Positions 43,854 through 53,570 of a stretch of DNA of 64,000 bases are shown in pieces. This stretch comes from an uncultured Oscillospiraceae bacterium (GTDB lineage Bacteria; Bacillota; Clostridia; Oscillospirales; Oscillospiraceae), in the NCBI GenBank assembly GCA_947632155.1, contig CANROF010000087.1:31369-95368 (forward strand), read 5' to 3'. The first letter of the stretch is position 1, and every line of letters starts with the position of its first letter. Both the position numbers and the translations under genes were made by a program. The notes under the pieces were generated by a model. The model did not search any database. It was not told where the DNA came from and saw only the letters and a list, made by a program, of their open reading frames with translations.

Positions 43854-44813
43854 ATGATCTCACACGGCAAGGATATCAAGATTTTTTCCGGCAATTCAAA
43901 CAGGACCTTGGCAGAGGCCATCTGCCGCAACATGGGCACACGCCTTGGGGATATGACCGTATCGCATTTCTCCGACGGCGAGGTGTCCTTATCTCTTTAT
44001 GAGACGGTCCGCGGCTCCGACGTGTTCCTGGTACAGTCCACCTGCGCGCCTGTCAACGACAACCTGATGGAGCTTTTAGTCATGATCGACGCCTGCCGCA
44101 GGGCCTCCGCCGGACGTATCACCGCCGTGATGCCCTACTTCGGCTACGCCCGTCAGGACCGCAAGGCCAAGAGCCACGACCCCATTTCCGCCAAGCTTGT
44201 CGCCAACCTCATCACCTCCGCCGGGGCGGACCGGGTCCTGACCATGGACCTCCACGCCCCCCAGATCCAGGGCTTCTTCGACATCCCCGTGGACAACCTG
44301 GCCGGGGCCCCCATCTTTGCCGACTATTACGCCAAGAGATTCGGCGAAAACAACCCCGAGGTCATGGTCGTCTCCCCCGACGTGGGCTCCGTGGCCCGCG
44401 CCCGCAACTTCGCCCACCGGCTGGGCCTCAATCTGGCCATCGTGGACAAGCGCCGGGAGCGCGCCAACCAGTCCGAGGTCATGAACATCATCGGCTCCGT
44501 GGAGGGCATGGACGTCATCCTCTTTGACGACATGGTGGACACCGCCGGGTCCCTGTGCGGCGCGGCCAAGGCCCTGGTGGAGATTGGCGGGGCGAAGAAC
44601 GTCTACGCCTGCGCCTCCCACGCCGTCCTCTCCGGCCCCGCCATACAGCGCATCAATGAAAGCTACATCCACGAGCTGGTGCTCCTGGACTCCATCCCCG
44701 AGATCGAGTCCAAGAAGAGCGGCAGGATAAAGTTCCTCTCCATAGCCCCCATGTTCGCCGAGGCCATCGACCGGGTCTATGAGGAGGTATCCATGTCCAC
44801 GCTCTACAAATGA
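43854..44813 (+). CDS. prs: Ribose-phosphate pyrophosphokinase
   Basis: 319 residues from ATG 43854 (MISHGKDIKIFSGNSNRTLA), after GGAGG. PRPP loop DVGSVARARNFA-type segments, the catalytic flexible loop ending VDKRRERANQSE, and DMVDTAGSLCGAAKAL for ribose-5-phosphate binding. Makes PRPP for nucleotides, His and Trp. Ends one base before the pth start. Confidence 0.95.
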   Translation: MISHGKDIKIFSGNSNRTLAEAICRNMGTRLGDMTVSHFSDGEVSLSLYETVRGSDVFLVQSTCAPVNDNLMELLVMIDACRRASAGRITAVMPYFGYARQDRKAKSHDPISAKLVANLITSAGADRVLTMDLHAPQIQGFFDIPVDNLAGAPIFADYYAKRFGENNPEVMVVSPDVGSVARARNFAHRLGLNLAIVDKRRERANQSEVMNIIGSVEGMDVILFDDMVDTAGSLCGAAKALVEIGGAKNVYACASHAVLSGPAIQRINESYIHELVLLDSIPEIESKKSGRIKFLSIAPMFAEAIDRVYEEVSMSTLYK

Positions 44814-44814
44814 G

Positions 44815-45402
44815 ATGTTTTTCAAAAAGCAGTCGAACATAGATTGGATCGCGGCCTTTTTGGGAAATCCCGGGCCGAAATACGCCATGACCCGCCACAA
44901 CGCCGGCTTTTTGACCGCCGACGCCTTTGAAAAGGCCCACGGCGTCCGAATCGACCGGGCGAAGCACCACGCCCTCACCTGCGTGTGCGACGTGGGCGGG
45001 CAAAAGGTGCTTTTGATGAAGCCCCAGACCTTTATGAATCTCTCCGGCGACGCGGTGTCCGACGCCATGCGGTTTTATAAGGTCCCCTTGGAGCGGGTGG
45101 CGGTGGTATCCGACGACGTACACCTGGACCTGGGCCGCATCCGCGTCCGGCCCTCCGGCTCCGCGGGAGGCCACAACGGGTTAAAGGACATCATCGCCAA
45201 GTGCGGAGGCGAGGGCTTCCCCCGGGTCCGCGTGGGCGTGGGCCAGGTCCCGCCGGAGTGGGAGCTGGTGGACTGGGTGCTCAGCGTTTTTCGCAACGAG
45301 GACGCGGAGCTCATCCTGAAGGCCGCCCAGCGGGCCGCCGAGGCCCTGGAGTGCCTTATCCTAAAGGGCCCCCAGGAGGCCATGAACAGGTATAACGGAT
45401 AA
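44815..45402 (+). CDS. pth: Peptidyl-tRNA hydrolase
   Basis: 195 residues from ATG 44815 (MFFKKQSNIDW), 1 nt after the prs stop. Motifs GNPGPKYAMTRHNAGF (catalytic His) and KPQTFMNLSG, SGSAGGHNGLKDI. Recycles tRNA from drop-off products. Followed by structured element copy 2. Confidence 0.95.
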   Translation: MFFKKQSNIDWIAAFLGNPGPKYAMTRHNAGFLTADAFEKAHGVRIDRAKHHALTCVCDVGGQKVLLMKPQTFMNLSGDAVSDAMRFYKVPLERVAVVSDDVHLDLGRIRVRPSGSAGGHNGLKDIIAKCGGEGFPRVRVGVGQVPPEWELVDWVLSVFRNEDAELILKAAQRAAEALECLILKGPQEAMNRYNG

Positions 45403-45420
45403 AACACCCCCGGCCAGCCT

Positions 45421-45612
45421 GTCGAAAAAGCCCTGACGGGCTTTTCCGACAAGGGGAACGTGCGGGAAATTTTCGCTGAATTTTGCGAAATTCAGCGAAA
45501 ACTTCCCTGCTGTCGCCCTGCGCGCGCCCCGCAGGGGCACACTTGGGCGACAAAAGGTATTTTTTCCGACGCGCATGTCGCCGGAAAAAATATTGAAATT
45601 GAGTTTTTTGAC
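45421..45612 (+). repeat. Structured 3'-element, copy 2 (after pth)
   Basis: H1 GTCGAAAAAGCCC / GGGCTTTTCCGAC (45421-45450); linker AAGGGGAACGTGCGG; H2 14-bp stem 45470-45483 / 45488-45501 with loop TGCG; linker CTGCT; H3 outer GTCGCCC 45512-45518 / GGGCGAC 45545-45551, linkers TGCGCGC and ACACTT, inner GCCCC/GGGGC; H4 TTTTTTCCGAC, loop GCGCAT, mate with a small bulge to 45590; tail TATTGAAATTGAGTTTTTTGACA. Confidence 0.85.
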
Positions 45613-45618
45613 ATCAAT

Positions 45619-45655
45619 CCCCGGCAGCCGCGCTGCGGCTGGCCGGGGGTTATTT
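45619..45655 (+). terminator. Terminator after element copy 2
   Basis: CCCCGGCAGCCGC / GCGGCTGGCCGGGG then GTTATTTT. Its outer arm sequence CCCCCGGCCAGCC also occurs upstream of the element at 45407-45419, as if the terminator had been split. Confidence 0.75.
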
Positions 45656-45777
45656 TGCGTTGGACGGAAAACGGGCGGCGGGACCGTCAAAATATGAAAC
45701 GCTCCTTTCCCCTTGAAAATCCCCCCGCATACAGGTATAATGGAATCACTAAATGGATCGAAAAAGAGGTTTTCACC

Positions 45778-46611
45778 ATGCTCAATATCGGCTGTCATCT
45801 GTCTGTTTCAAAGGGCTACGCCGCCCTGGCGAAGGACGCGCTGTACACCGGCTCCTCCTGCTTTCAGTTTTTCACCCGCAACCCCCGGGGCGGCGGGGCG
45901 AAGCCCATTGACGAGGCGGACGTGGCGGAATTTCTCCAAATCGCGGCGGAAAAGGGCCTCAATTCCTTTTTGGCCCACGCGCCCTACACCATAAACCCCT
46001 GCGCCGAGAAGCCCGAGACGCTTCGGTTTGCCCGCCAGACCATGGCCGACGACCTGGAGCGCATGGAGTGGCTGCCGGGGAATTACTATAATTTCCATCC
46101 CGGTTCCCACGTGGGCCAGGGGACGGAGCGGGGCATCCGGCTCATCGCCGAGACGCTGAATTTGGTCCTGAAGCCCCATCACCGCACCACGGTGCTCCTG
46201 GAGACGATGGCCGGCAAGGGCAGCGAGGTGGGCGGCCGGTTTGAGGAGCTGCGGGAGATCATCGACCGGGTGGAGCTCCGGGAGAAATTGGGCGTGTGCC
46301 TGGACACCTGCCACGTCCACGACGCGGGCTACGACGTGGTGAACGACCTGGACGGCGTGCTCACGGAGTTTGACCGGGTGATCGGGCTTGACCGGCTCCG
46401 CTGTATCCACCTGAACGACAGCAAAAACCCCTTTGCCAGCCACAAGGACCGCCACGAGGTCATCGGCGGCGGCTCCCTCGGCCTGGAGGCCATCACGCGC
46501 GTCATCAACCACCCGGCCCTCCGGCGCCTCCCGTTCTATCTGGAGACGCCCAACGAGCTGGAGGGGTACAAAAAGGAGATTGAGCTCCTGCGGGGGCTGT
46601 ATCGGGAGTAA
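45778..46611 (+). CDS. nfo: Endonuclease IV
   Basis: 277 residues from ATG 45778 ([20 protein letters not shown]); the longer frame upstream runs through the repeat. Zn-ligand motifs [44 protein letters not shown]-site repair in TIM-barrel fold. Confidence 0.95.
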   Translation: MLNIGCHLSVSKGYAALAKDALYTGSSCFQFFTRNPRGGGAKPIDEADVAEFLQIAAEKGLNSFLAHAPYTINPCAEKPETLRFARQTMADDLERMEWLPGNYYNFHPGSHVGQGTERGIRLIAETLNLVLKPHHRTTVLLETMAGKGSEVGGRFEELREIIDRVELREKLGVCLDTCHVHDAGYDVVNDLDGVLTEFDRVIGLDRLRCIHLNDSKNPFASHKDRHEVIGGGSLGLEAITRVINHPALRRLPFYLETPNELEGYKKEIELLRGLYRE

Positions 46612-46681
46612 AAATCCTTGCATATACTTCCCCAAAGTGGTAAAATATTCGTATCAATCAAAAATACGGAGGTAACGTCCC

Positions 46682-47701
46682 ATGGAAATGATAGAAAATC
46701 TCAAGAAAAAGCTCCAGGGCGCCGGGCGGCGCATCGTGTTCACCGAGGGCACCGACGCCCGCATCTTAGAGGCCACGGACCGGCTGGTGAAGGAGGGCCT
46801 TTTGCAGGTGGTGCTCCTGGGGAATCCCGGCGAGGTGAAGGCCGCGGCCCAAAAGGGCGGCTTTGACATCGGCGACAGCCGGATCGTGGACCCGGCAAAC
46901 TACCCCGACATGGACAAGATGGTGGAGACGATGGTGGCCCTGCGCCGGGGCAAGATGACCGAGGACGAGTGCCGCGCGGCCCTGAAGCGCGGCAACTACT
47001 TCGGCACCATGCTGGTGAAGATGGGCGTGGCGGACTGCCTTCTGGGCGGCGCGACCTACTCCACCGCCGACACCGTCCGCCCGGCCCTCCAGCTCATCAA
47101 GACCAAGCCCGGCGCGCATCTCGTGTCCTCCGCCTTCATCCTCACCCGCGACCACGGGGAGGAGAATTTGAGGGCCATCTGCATGGGCGACTGCGCCATC
47201 AACCTCAGCTATGAGGACACCCTGGACAAGGAGGGCAACGTGGCCGTCTCCGGCGCCCAGAAGCTGGCCGAGGTGGCCGTGGAGACGGCCAAGACCGCAA
47301 AGCTCTTCGGCATCGACCCCAAGGTGGCGCTCCTGAGCTTCTCCACCAAGGGCTCCGGCAAGGGCGGCACCGTGGCGCTCTCCGCCGAGGCCACGAAGCT
47401 GGCGAAAGAGATGGCCCCGGACCTGGCCATCGACGGCGAGATGCAGTTCGACGCCGCCGTCAGCCCCACCGTGGGACAGCTCAAGTTCCCCGGCTCCACT
47501 GTGGCCGGCTACGCCAACACCTTCATCTTCCCCCTCATCGAGGCGGGCAACATCGGCTACAAGATCGCCCAGCGCCTGGGCGGCTACGACGCCTACGGAC
47601 CCATTCTCCAGGGCCTCAACGCCCCCATCAACGACCTTTCCCGCGGCTGCAACGCCGACGAGGTCTACACCATGGCCATCATCACCGCGGCCTTAGACTA
47701 A
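46682..47701 (+). CDS. pta: Phosphate acetyltransferase
   Basis: 339 residues, single-domain Pta. RIVFTEGTDARILEA, SAFILTRDHGEENLRAICMGDCAIN, and VGQLKFPGSTVAGYANTFIFPLIEAGNIGYKIAQRLGG are the family segments. Converts acetyl-CoA to acetyl phosphate for ATP formation by acetate kinase (not in window). Followed by element copy 3. Confidence 0.96.
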   Translation: MEMIENLKKKLQGAGRRIVFTEGTDARILEATDRLVKEGLLQVVLLGNPGEVKAAAQKGGFDIGDSRIVDPANYPDMDKMVETMVALRRGKMTEDECRAALKRGNYFGTMLVKMGVADCLLGGATYSTADTVRPALQLIKTKPGAHLVSSAFILTRDHGEENLRAICMGDCAINLSYEDTLDKEGNVAVSGAQKLAEVAVETAKTAKLFGIDPKVALLSFSTKGSGKGGTVALSAEATKLAKEMAPDLAIDGEMQFDAAVSPTVGQLKFPGSTVAGYANTFIFPLIEAGNIGYKIAQRLGGYDAYGPILQGLNAPINDLSRGCNADEVYTMAIITAALD

Positions 47702-47707
47702 TCTGGC

Positions 47708-47903
47708 TTTCGAGCCCGCTTTGCGGGCTCGAAATGCCAAGGGGTACGTGCGAAAAACCGGCCATGAATTCTGCGGAATTCATGGCCGGTTTTCCTGCTG
47801 TCAAATCCGGCGCGTCCGGCCCCGCAGGGGCCGGGCACACCGGATTTGACAAGAGGGATTTTTTGCGAGGCGCATGTCCTCGCAAAAGATATTGAATTTG
47901 GGA
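47708..47903 (+). repeat. Structured 3'-element, copy 3 (after pta)
   Basis: H1 TTCGAGCCCGC / GCGGGCTCGAA (47709-47733); linker AAGGGGTACGTGCG; H2 18-bp stem 47754-47771 / 47776-47793, loop TGCG; CTGCT; H3 outer GTCAAATCCGG 47800-47810 / CCGGATTTGAC 47840-47850, inner CCGGCCCC/GGGGCCGG; AAGAGGGAT; H4 TTTTGCGAGG 47861-47870 / CCTCGCAAAA 47878-47887 around CGCATGT; tail ATATTGAATTTGGGATTTTTGA. The stem sequences are unlike those of copy 2 although the linkers match. Confidence 0.85.
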
Positions 47904-47913
47904 TTTTTGAGAA

Positions 47914-47940
47914 CGGCCCGAGACATTTCGTCCCGGGCCG
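47914..47940. terminator. Possible terminator between pta and ATP-grasp gene
   Basis: CGGCCCG ... CGGGCCG lies between the convergent genes right after element copy 3; T run is weak. Confidence 0.45.
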
Positions 47941-47944
47941 GTGT

Positions 47945-48898
47945 TCAGGGTTCCTTGACTACTTGCTTCCAATATCTGTACATGCCCCGGGGGCCGGCGC
48001 CCTGCATGATCTGGGGGCCGGGGTGGTCGTTGCCCTCTACCAGGACCGGGCCGTCCGGGGTGACGGCTACGTCCCAGCCGATGGCCACGAGCTCCGGCGT
48101 CATGGCGGTGACCTCGGCGACCAGCTTTTTTACCGCGTCCCACTGGGGAATCTGAAAACCGGGGATGGTCACGCCGGTGGTGGGGTGGCGGAGAAAGCGC
48201 TGTCCGCTGACGGTGGCGCCGAAGCTCGTGACGATGCCCGTGTCCACGTCCACCATGGCGAAGATGCCTCCGGCGGAGCCGTTGTCCACGAAGGCCCCGC
48301 CCACGCCCATGCGCACCGTGGCGGCCACGAATTTGCCCTTCAGCGTCAGGGGCCGGACGGTGTTGACGGAGCCGGGGTGGAGGGACGCCATCTCCGGGCA
48401 CTGGACGATGAGCTCCTCGGCGATCTTGTCCTCCCCGGTGAGCTCCCGCCACAGCGCCTCCCGGTCGCAGGTCCGGAGGTCCACCCGTCGGACGCCCTCG
48501 CCGCCGTAGTTGTTCCGGGGCTTGACGATGCAGGCGTCGTGGGCATCACAGAAGCGGTCGAACTCCTCCCGGGTGTTCCGGAGATTCCGGCCGATCCAGT
48601 CCCGCTTGACATAGGCGCCGTACCGGTCCAGAAACTCGTCCTTCATGCCGTAGCCCAGGGTCAGGTCCTTGCGGATGATGGGCTTCATGCGCCGGAGGGT
48701 CACGAACTCCCGCCGGCCCGTGTGGTTGAGGCGGTAGAACTCATACAAAAAGTAGTCGGTGAAGGTGCAGCCGTGGACCGCGAAGGCCCCGGCCCAGCTC
48801 AGCATCAGGGAGAGGCGCGACCGGCCCGTCTCCCGCTCCGCCCTCTCGGAGAGCTCCCCGAAGTGTTCCCAGAAAAATTTGAGGCTCCGTTTTTGCAT
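47945..48898 (-). CDS. Sugar-transfer-associated ATP-grasp protein
   Basis: 317 residues. ATP-grasp layout: lysine strand ACIVKPRNNYGGEGVRRVDL, hinge AEELIVQCPEMASLHPGSVNTVRPLTL, Mg-binding end VAIGWDVAVTPDGPVLVEGNDHPG. Similar proteins accompany cell-envelope polysaccharide genes; here it is isolated. Substrate unknown. Confidence 0.8.
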   Translation of the reverse strand: MQKRSLKFFWEHFGELSERAERETGRSRLSLMLSWAGAFAVHGCTFTDYFLYEFYRLNHTGRREFVTLRRMKPIIRKDLTLGYGMKDEFLDRYGAYVKRDWIGRNLRNTREEFDRFCDAHDACIVKPRNNYGGEGVRRVDLRTCDREALWRELTGEDKIAEELIVQCPEMASLHPGSVNTVRPLTLKGKFVAATVRMGVGGAFVDNGSAGGIFAMVDVDTGIVTSFGATVSGQRFLRHPTTGVTIPGFQIPQWDAVKKLVAEVTAMTPELVAIGWDVAVTPDGPVLVEGNDHPGPQIMQGAGPRGMYRYWKQVVKEP

Positions 48899-48923
48899 AC
48901 CTTGAATCCCCTCAATAAAATTT

Positions 48924-48948
48924 GCCCCCTCCCCTTTCGGGAGGGGGC
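48924..48948 (-). terminator. Terminator downstream of rny
   Basis: GCCCCCTCCC / GGGAGGGGGC, loop CTTTC, then AAATTTTATT on the minus strand, after element copy 6. Confidence 0.75.
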
Positions 48949-48970
48949 AATGCGAATCATAAACTCTGAA

Positions 48971-49057
48971 TTCAATATTTTTTCCGGCGGCATGTACGTC
49001 GGAAAAAATTCCCGCGCGTTCCCCTTGGCATTTGAAGCCCGTCAGGGCTTCAAAGCC
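48971..49057 (-). repeat. Structured 3'-element, copy 6, short form (after rny)
   Basis: On the minus strand, 3 bases after the rny stop: H1 TTTGAAGCCC / GGGCTTCAAA with loop TGAC and outer GGC/GCC; linker AAGGGGAACGCGCGGG; then H4 TTTTTTCCGACGTACATG with mate and the AATATTGAATTC tail. H2 and H3 are absent with clean edges. Confidence 0.78.
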
Positions 49058-49059
49058 GG

Positions 49060-50607
<1,548 letters not shown>

Positions 50608-50837
50608 TCTGTGTGGGATACACCTCCTTGAAAAAAATTAGAATATGATTAGGTCTTGATACAAATTCCGAAATACCCCTATAATACCGTCCCCGAGGGG
50701 GGACCGTATAAATTTCGAAAAAATACCATCCTCTATTTTAACCTGCAATTTACATAATGTCAAGCTGTTTTCCCGTATAAGACCACAACATTTTACTATT
50801 TAAAACGGCGGGACACAATATATATTATTACAGAAAC

Positions 50838-50862
50838 GCCCCGGACCGAAGTCCGGGGCAGG
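50838..50862 (-). terminator. Terminator, outer copy, after element copy 5
   Basis: GCCCCGGAC / GTCCGGGGC, 4-base loop. The 25-bp sequence is identical to 51074-51098 on the other side of the element. Confidence 0.8.
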
Positions 50863-50870
50863 CAGGTTGT

Positions 50871-51060
50871 CAAAAAACTCAATTTCAATATTTTTTCCAA
50901 GGACATGCGCCTTGGAAAAAATTCCTTTTGTCGCACAAGTGTGCCCCAACGGGGCGCGCGCAGGGCGACAGCAGGGAAGTTTTCGCTGAATTTCGCAAAA
51001 TTCAGCGAAAATTTCCCGCACGTTCCCCTTGTCGGAAAAGCCCTGACGGGCTTTTTCGAC
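50871..51060 (-). repeat. Structured 3'-element, copy 5 (after hpf)
   Basis: Minus-strand orientation, same as hpf. H1 51031-51060 (GTCGAAAAAGCCC type); linker AAGGGGAACGTGCGG; H2 stem 50980-50993 / 50998-51011 with loop TGCG; H3 outer 50930-50936 / 50963-50969 with one mismatch, inner GCCCC/GGGGC; H4 50891-50902 / 50910-50921 around CGCATGT; tail AATATTGAAATTGAGTTTTTTGACA. Closest to copy 2, but H4 stem differs. The remaining 50608-50837 holds AT-rich leader of rny and no gene. Confidence 0.85.
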
Positions 51061-51073
51061 AGGCAAGGCAAAA

Positions 51074-51098
51074 GCCCCGGACCGAAGTCCGGGGCAGG
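51074..51098 (-). terminator. hpf terminator, inner copy
   Basis: GCCCCGGAC / GTCCGGGGC followed by TTTTGCCTT on the minus strand, 10 bases after the hpf stop; exact duplicate of 50838-50862. Confidence 0.85.
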
Positions 51099-51107
51099 GA
51101 TTGACGC

Positions 51108-51653
51108 TCAGTCGCTTTCGATGAGGCCGTAGCCGCCGTTTTTGCGCTTGTAGACGACGGCGAATTTGTCCTCGTCCTCCTGATTTTTGAAGACGAAAAA
51201 CTCGTGGTCCAGGAGATTCATCTGCAAAATGGCCTCCTCGGTGGTCATGGGCTTGATGGAGAAGTGCTTTGTGCGGATGACCTCAAAGCTGTCCTCGCCG
51301 GAGTCGTCATCCTCCATGGGGGCGATGTCCGCGGGCTCTATCTCCCGCTCGAAGGCCCCGTCCCTCAGGCGCTTCGCGAGGCGCGTCTTGTTCTTTCGAA
51401 TCTGCCGCTCGATACTGGCGGCGGCGGAATCAATTGAGGCGTACATATCTCCCGTCGTCTCGCTCACCCGGTAGATCATCCCCCCGGCGCGAACGGTGGC
51501 CTCGGCGGTGAAGCGGCCGCGCTCCATGGAGAAGGTCACGGACGTGTCCGCCTCGGTCTTGAAGAGCCTGTCCAGCTTCCCCAGCTTCTTCTCGGCGTAG
51601 GCCCGGACGTCCTCGGACGCCTGCAGCTTCTTTTCGGTAAAAGTAAACCTCAT
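51108..51653 (-). CDS. hpf: Ribosome hibernation promoting factor, long form
   Basis: 181 residues. N-terminal RaiA-like domain (MRFTFTEKKLQASEDVRAYAEKKL) binding the decoding centre, acidic linker (EDDDSGED), and C-terminal dimerisation domain IRTKHFSIKPMTTEEAILQMNLLDHEFFVFKN. Makes 100S ribosome dimers in stationary phase. Start has AAAGGAGCTG upstream. Confidence 0.93.
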   Translation of the reverse strand: MRFTFTEKKLQASEDVRAYAEKKLGKLDRLFKTEADTSVTFSMERGRFTAEATVRAGGMIYRVSETTGDMYASIDSAAASIERQIRKNKTRLAKRLRDGAFEREIEPADIAPMEDDDSGEDSFEVIRTKHFSIKPMTTEEAILQMNLLDHEFFVFKNQEDEDKFAVVYKRKNGGYGLIESD

Positions 51654-51697
51654 TGTCGTCAGCTCCTTTCTGTGTGCGGAGTTCCCTCCGTAAGGTC

Positions 51698-51707
51698 ATT
51701 ATACCAT
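51698..51707 (-). promoter_or_regulatory. Extended -10 promoter of hpf
   Basis: Minus strand ATGGTATAATGA: TGn followed by TATAAT, about 45 bp before the start codon; no good -35. Confidence 0.55.
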
Positions 51708-51795
51708 AGGTCGTGTAAAAAATGAACAAAAAATTTTGAAAAATCATTAAATTTTTTTCGGAGGTTGACAAAACGCCCCTGGGCGCCGCCCCGCG

Positions 51796-52248
51796 TCACC
51801 GGATCTGCTTCACATACACCCTGGAGGGCTCCCCGTCCATGTCGTCCATTTGCGCGAAAAACTCGCAGCCGTATTTCTCGTAGAGGCCCACGTGGTTGGT
51901 TGAGATGTACACCCGCGAGGTCCCCTCCTTCTTCGCCAGCCGCTCCACCTCCCGGAAAAGCTCCCCAACGCGGCGGCGTCCCCGGTACTTCGGAAAGGTA
52001 TAGACAAATCCCATCCACGGCGAAAGCTCCGTGGGCTGGATGTCGTCCCGCTTGGCGTAGGTGCAAAAGGAGACGAGCTCGTCCCCCTCCGTCAGCAGCA
52101 GCACCCTGGAGCCCTCGCCCACGGCGTCAAAAAACGTCCCGCGGCTCAAAAGCTCGTGCAAAAACGCCCCCGCGCCCCAGTCGCTCCTGGCGATCTGCGC
52201 AAGCCAGTGCTCCCGCCTGCCGCTCTCAAAATAGTCGATGACCTCCAT
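51796..52248 (-). CDS. GNAT family N-acetyltransferase
   Basis: 150 residues from ATG 52248 (MEVIDYFESGRREHWLAQI), 2 bases after the fumarase gene stop, so cotranscribed. Acetyl-CoA loop region YTFPKYRGRRRVGELFREVERLAKKEG and a C-terminal VGLYEKYGCEFF strand-helix typical of GNAT. Substrate unknown. Confidence 0.85.
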   Translation of the reverse strand: MEVIDYFESGRREHWLAQIARSDWGAGAFLHELLSRGTFFDAVGEGSRVLLLTEGDELVSFCTYAKRDDIQPTELSPWMGFVYTFPKYRGRRRVGELFREVERLAKKEGTSRVYISTNHVGLYEKYGCEFFAQMDDMDGEPSRVYVKQIR

Positions 52249-52250
52249 TT

Positions 52251-53093
52251 TCACAGCGTCTCCGCGGCGTGGCGGGTGACGTGGCAGCCGATGTTCACGA
52301 CGCAGGCCGTCCCCGCGATGTGGGCGGCGTAGGCGTTTATGTTCACCGCCAGCGCCGTTGTGCGGCCGCCGAAGCCCTGGGGGCCGATGCCCAGCCGGTT
52401 GATCTTCTCCAGGGTCCGCTTTTCCATCTCCGCGTAAAATTCGTCCCCGTTCCGCCTGTCGATGGGCCGGGTCAGGGCCAGCTTTGCCAGCATGGCGGCC
52501 TTCTCCACCGTCCCGCCGATGCCGACGCCCACGATGACCGGCGGGCAGGGGTCCGCCCCGGCCAGCTCTACCGTCTCCGCGATGAAGTCCTCGAAGTCCT
52601 GGACCTTTGCGGAGGGCAGGAACATCCTCATCCGGCTCTTGTTCTCGCTGCCAAAGCCCTTGGGCGCCACGGTGAGGGCGAGCCTGTCCCCGGGGACCAG
52701 GCGCGTCCAAAGCACCGGCGGGGTGTTGTCATTGGTGTTCACCCGGCGGAAGGGGTCGGCTACCACGGATTTGCGCAGATACCCGTTCACATACCCCCGG
52801 CGCACGCCCTCCGTGACCGCGGCCTCGAAGTCCCCGCCGGTGATGTGGACGTCCTGGCCGATCTCGGCGAATACCACCGCCATGCCGGTGTCCTGGCAGA
52901 TGGGCAGGCCCTCGGAGGCGGCGCATTTGAAGTTCTCCGCCATGTCGCGAAGCGCCGCCCGCCCGGCCTCCGAGGGCTCGCTCCCGGCGGCGCGCTCAAT
53001 GGCCGCGGCGATGTCCGGCGTCAGCACCGTGGCGGCGCGGACGCAAAGCCGCTCCACGGCGGCGGTTATCTCATCGCAGGTTATCTCTCTCAT
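52251..53093 (-). CDS. Fumarate hydratase / tartrate dehydratase alpha subunit
   Basis: 280 residues from ATG 53093 (MREITCDEITAAVERLC), after GGAGGGG. Class I Fe-S hydro-lyase alpha part: ICQDTGMAVVFAEIGQ (cluster Cys), CPPVIVGVGIGGTVEKAA and GIGPQGFGGRTTALAV. The usual partner (beta subunit) is not adjacent; the gene downstream is a GNAT. Confidence 0.88.
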   Translation of the reverse strand: MREITCDEITAAVERLCVRAATVLTPDIAAAIERAAGSEPSEAGRAALRDMAENFKCAASEGLPICQDTGMAVVFAEIGQDVHITGGDFEAAVTEGVRRGYVNGYLRKSVVADPFRRVNTNDNTPPVLWTRLVPGDRLALTVAPKGFGSENKSRMRMFLPSAKVQDFEDFIAETVELAGADPCPPVIVGVGIGGTVEKAAMLAKLALTRPIDRRNGDEFYAEMEKRTLEKINRLGIGPQGFGGRTTALAVNINAYAAHIAGTACVVNIGCHVTRHAAETL

Positions 53094-53162
53094 ATGCCCC
53101 TCCGATTTGGAAATATGTATATCCATTCTACCACACCTTCCGCGTCCGGTACAATACGTGAC

Positions 53163-53393
53163 TCAGAAAAAATTCACGGCGATGAAGGCGATAAGGTCCT
53201 CCGGCGACGCCTCCTCCGGGGCATCCCCCAGCCCGGCCCTGAGAAACCGGGCGCAGGCGCTGTCGCACCCCTCGCTGTACCCCATGGCGGAGATCAGCTC
53301 CGCCCGTACCAGGTCCTCCGGTATCCCCTCCCGCTGCGCGATCTGCGCGATGGCCTCCCCCGCCCGCCTGTGCGCCGTTTCAAGCATGTCCAT
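53163..53393 (-). CDS. Small protein of unknown function
   Basis: 76 residues, starts MDMLETAHRRAGEAIAQIAQ and is helical and acidic, ending PEDLIAFIAVNFF. Codon use is host-like; it ends 70 bases before the fumarase gene in the same direction. Not recognised. Confidence 0.6.
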   Translation of the reverse strand: MDMLETAHRRAGEAIAQIAQREGIPEDLVRAELISAMGYSEGCDSACARFLRAGLGDAPEEASPEDLIAFIAVNFF

Positions 53394-53570
53394 AACAATT
53401 TCCTCCCCCGGCTAAAGCCGTAATTTTCTTCCCGCATTATACGCCCGCCCCATTGTCACATTTTGTCGAAGCGCGGGGGAAAGAGAAAGAAAAAGGAAAA
53501 AAATGATTCGGGGGGCCCATACCTCCGATACGCATACGCCCCCGGCAAACGGGATTCGCCCCTCTTTACG

